Translations under genes and position numbers: made by a program
The notes under the pieces: generated by a model
The model's database searches: none
The model's input: only the letters and a program-made list of their open reading frames with translations
What the model was told of the DNA's origin: nothing
DNA from: Caballeronia concitans
GTDB taxonomy: Bacteria > Pseudomonadota > Gammaproteobacteria > Burkholderiales > Burkholderiaceae
DNA length: 64,000 nt
Direction of reading: 5' to 3'
NCBI RefSeq assembly: GCF_001544615.1
Contig: NZ_FCNV02000010.1
Span: 168,792 to 232,791 of the forward strand
Shown here: positions 62,567 through 64,000 of the stretch, in pieces
How positions within the stretch are numbered: the first letter of the stretch is position 1
Layout of the letters: each line of letters begins with the position of its first letter

Positions 62567-62578
62567 GGGGCGGACCAT
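62567..62578. repeat. Right subterminal inverted repeat of the IS
   Basis: GGGGCGGACCAT, the exact reverse complement of 61223-61234. Confidence 0.92.
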
Positions 62579-62580
62579 AC

Positions 62581-62589
62581 ATTTTGCAT
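62581..62589 (-). pseudogene. flp: First three codons of the interrupted flp pilin
   Basis: Read on the minus strand, ATGCAAAAT (MQN) follows AAGGAAGCAACC, a good ribosome site. It is cut by the IS and continues at 61214 with TTC ATT AAG (FIK). The reading resumes in frame if the element is removed. Confidence 0.8.
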
Positions 62590-62955
62590 GGTTGCTTCCT
62601 TGAAAGGGAGTGAGAGGAACGGCTTCAGGCGCTGCAGGGGTTGCAGGGGTTGCTGACGGTTGAAGCATATCCATCACCGCGGCAATCCAATTCGTCGAAC
62701 AGGAGGCGGAAACCGGCCCATTTCCAGACTGCTCGGCGGTGGGGTGGATAGGCCGTTTATCGGCAGAAACCCGCAGGTCTTTAATGCGATTCGTGGTTGC
62801 CTTTCGGCATCGGTCGGAACGACGCTGGCGGGCGCCGCAAGCGTCGAGGAAACGGATTCGCGCAATCGTTTGCGCGGGGCGTTTTCCGTTGAATGGCCAC
62901 GGGCACATCCGTTGCTCAATCGGTCAATGCGACATCTTTCACAAGGAGTACCGAC
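62590..62955. other. Upstream region of the flp-tad operon and of the H1-like gene
   Basis: A 366-bp divergent region. It should hold the promoter of the tad operon (minus) and of the lysine-rich protein gene (plus), but I see no clear -35/-10. A 9-bp tandem repeat TGCAGGGGT occurs at 62633-62641 and 62642-62650. On the minus strand a reading frame ending SATPATPAAPEAVPLTPF leads to the pilin start and, without the IS, would stop at a TAA overlapping the pilin's first codons. Its upstream half looks like noise, so I do not call it as a gene. Confidence 0.4.
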
Positions 62956-63459
62956 ATGCCGGAAAAGAAAACCGTCGAGCGCGCGCACAAGGCGAAGCGC
63001 GAGGGCAAGTCAGCGAGCACGCAGGCGGGCGCGTTCGTGAAGGAGCAGATCGATCACATCCGCGAGGGCAAGCACGGCGCGAAGTCGGCGAAGCAGGCGA
63101 TTGCGATCGGCCTGTCGGAAGCGCGGCGCTCGGGCGTCAAGCTGAAGACGCCGAAGAAGGGCGAGGCCTCCGAAAGCACGCGCAAGAAGGCCGCGCAGGA
63201 TACGAAGGCCGCGCATCGCAAGACGAAGAGCCCCAGCACCGAATCGAAGGCGAAGCGCTCCGCGACGTCGACGCGCGTGCTGAAACGGGAAAGCACGAAG
63301 GCGGCGTCGCACAAGTCGCTGTCGAAGCAGGCGCATGCGAGCGCGAGCCGCCGTTCCGCCGCCGACCGCTCCGCATCGGCGAAGAAGGGCTGGGAGACGC
63401 GTCGCGCGCACGCGGCGGGCAAGAAGGGCGGGTCAGCTTCGCGTCACGCGTCGCGGTGA
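62956..63459 (+). CDS. Lysine-rich histone H1-like protein with N-terminal DUF6496-type domain
   Basis: A 167-residue, highly basic protein from the ATG at 62956, which has AAGGAG upstream; the reading back to 62893 is unsupported. The N-terminal 60 residues (KREGKSASTQAGAFVKEQID then SAKQAIAIGLSEARRSGVKL) match short plasma-membrane or DNA-associated DUF6496 proteins. The rest is a KSxxT/KAAxx low-complexity tail like histone H1 C-termini (KKAAQDTKAAHRKTKS). It probably binds DNA or RNA. It is monocistronic. Confidence 0.8.
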   Translation: MPEKKTVERAHKAKREGKSASTQAGAFVKEQIDHIREGKHGAKSAKQAIAIGLSEARRSGVKLKTPKKGEASESTRKKAAQDTKAAHRKTKSPSTESKAKRSATSTRVLKRESTKAASHKSLSKQAHASASRRSAADRSASAKKGWETRRAHAAGKKGGSASRHASR

Positions 63460-64000
63460 GGTTGGCGTTTCCTGCGTATTGGCCGAGACCAGAATACTGG
63501 CCGCATTATGGAGGAGGTCACGCAGGAAACGTTTCCGATCGCCGCGAGGAGGATCGTATCGACGCATACACTGAAGGTTGTGGCTCGACGCGCCTGAAGC
63601 TTTTTGAAAGCGTGTCGTTGACAGAACGCAGCCCACAGAATGAAAGGCCGCCCCGATATGGTGGCTTGATTGTTTAGCCGGACCGAATCGCTGACCGCGC
63701 CGCAAACAGGCGCGAGCACGACTGCTGCAAGTGGGACTCGACCACCTTCCTGCCCCGATGGCGCTCGCCAATGCGCCAACTTCACCGCCTCGATATGTTG
63801 TTTATGTCTCGCGCTTTGATCGCCGTCAGTAGCACGTATTCGCATCTCAAAAAACCGCGCAATTGTGATTCATCGTTGTTTGACGAATCCGTAGCGGAGA
63901 TCGAACATCGGCCCTTCAGCCTGATTGACGTCTCCCTGTTACAACCCTAAATTCCTACGAAGGTGCGGGGGCGTGGATCGCCTATCGTCCCACCTGTTTC
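63460..64000. other. Terminal region without a convincing gene
   Basis: In 541 bp no ORF has a recognisable domain or a good ribosome site. The composition is less GC-rich than the neighbours. Near the end TTGACG (63925-63930), a 17-bp spacer and TAAATT (63948-63953) form a possible promoter reading out of the window. Confidence 0.4.
63925..63953 (+). promoter_or_regulatory. Candidate sigma-70 promoter reading out of the window
   Basis: TTGACG matches the -35 consensus at 5 of 6, the spacer is 17 bp and TAAATT matches the -10 at 4 of 6. No downstream gene is visible within the 47 remaining bases. Confidence 0.25.

Larger units (their letters stand above)
61215..62580 (+). mobile_element. IS110-family, IS1111-group insertion sequence
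   Basis: The element is about 1366 bp, bounded by the two halves of the flp pilin gene. Subterminal perfect inverted repeats of 12 bp, ATGGTCCGCCCC at 61223-61234 and its complement at 62567-62578, lie 8 bp and 2 bp inside the ends. Inverted repeats set back from the ends are the mark of the IS1111 group. No target duplication is seen, as normal for IS110. The transposase runs opposite to the tad operon. The short left noncoding part (75 bp) and long right one (about 240 bp) match the IS1111 layout, with the guide RNA on the right. End positions are exact to within a base or two. Confidence 0.9.

Noticed and set aside
63444-63845. 133-codon minus-strand ORF at the window end
   Set aside because: No recognised domain, and an alternative minus-strand frame is equally open. 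Likely chance.

Overview
The window is a high-GC chromosomal segment that looks like a member of the Burkholderiaceae (Burkholderia, Caballeronia or Paraburkholderia type). The evidence is the codon usage, the gene content (putrescine degradation genes, a fused LivHM permease, DHA2 exporters, a DUF6496-like lysine-rich protein, a tad pilus locus) and the FNR and CRP style regulation. I saw no tRNA, rRNA or CRISPR array.

Region 1 (1-20.3 kb) is a Wzx/Wzy-type exopolysaccharide locus in two divergent arms around a 568-bp control region (4636-5203). The left arm (minus strand) carries a response regulator whose receiver has lost its phosphoacceptor aspartate, wecB (UDP-GlcNAc 2-epimerase), two glycosyltransferases and the first 37 codons of a dehydrogenase that runs off the window. 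The right arm (plus strand) carries an undecaprenyl-phosphate sugar-phosphate transferase, a glycosyltransferase, an acyltransferase, the Wzb phosphatase, the Wzc kinase, a wecC-type UDP-ManNAc dehydrogenase, Wzx, Wzy and Wza. It ends with a Tat-type beta-helix protein, a YjbH-like protein and a lipoprotein. WecB and WecC together imply that ManNAcA is a component of the polymer. The control region has a near-perfect CRP-type site and a 16-bp palindrome.

Region 2 (20.6-29.3 kb): two tandem DJ-1/AraC regulators, a GT87-like membrane protein, an EgtB-like iron enzyme without its usual partner, an FNR regulator, a universal stress protein and a DHA2 exporter.

Region 3 (29.5-43.4 kb): 2-oxoglutarate semialdehyde dehydrogenase and an SMP-30 lactonase with a hipBA toxin-antitoxin pair between them, followed by small metabolic and hypothetical genes, serine acetyltransferase, GTP cyclohydrolase I, VOC and NTF2-like proteins, a TetR regulator with two operator copies, and the putrescine genes spuC and a glutamate-putrescine ligase.

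Region 4 (43.4-49.1 kb): a branched-chain amino acid/urea type ABC importer (fused LivHM, LivG, LivF, LivK) preceded by a possible small RNA or attenuator, then a 3-methyladenine DNA glycosylase.

Region 5 (49.2-62.6 kb) is a complete tad/cpa pilus operon on the minus strand (flp pilin, prepilin peptidase, CpaB, CpaC, CpaD-like, CpaE, TadA, TadB, TadC, TadD, TadE, TadF, TadG). The pilin gene is split after its third codon by an IS110-family, IS1111-type element. The 3' noncoding part of this element, where IS1111 guide RNAs are made, contains a hairpin whose loop matches the pilin DNA flanking the insertion. The window closes with a histone H1-like lysine-rich protein and about 540 bp with no convincing gene.
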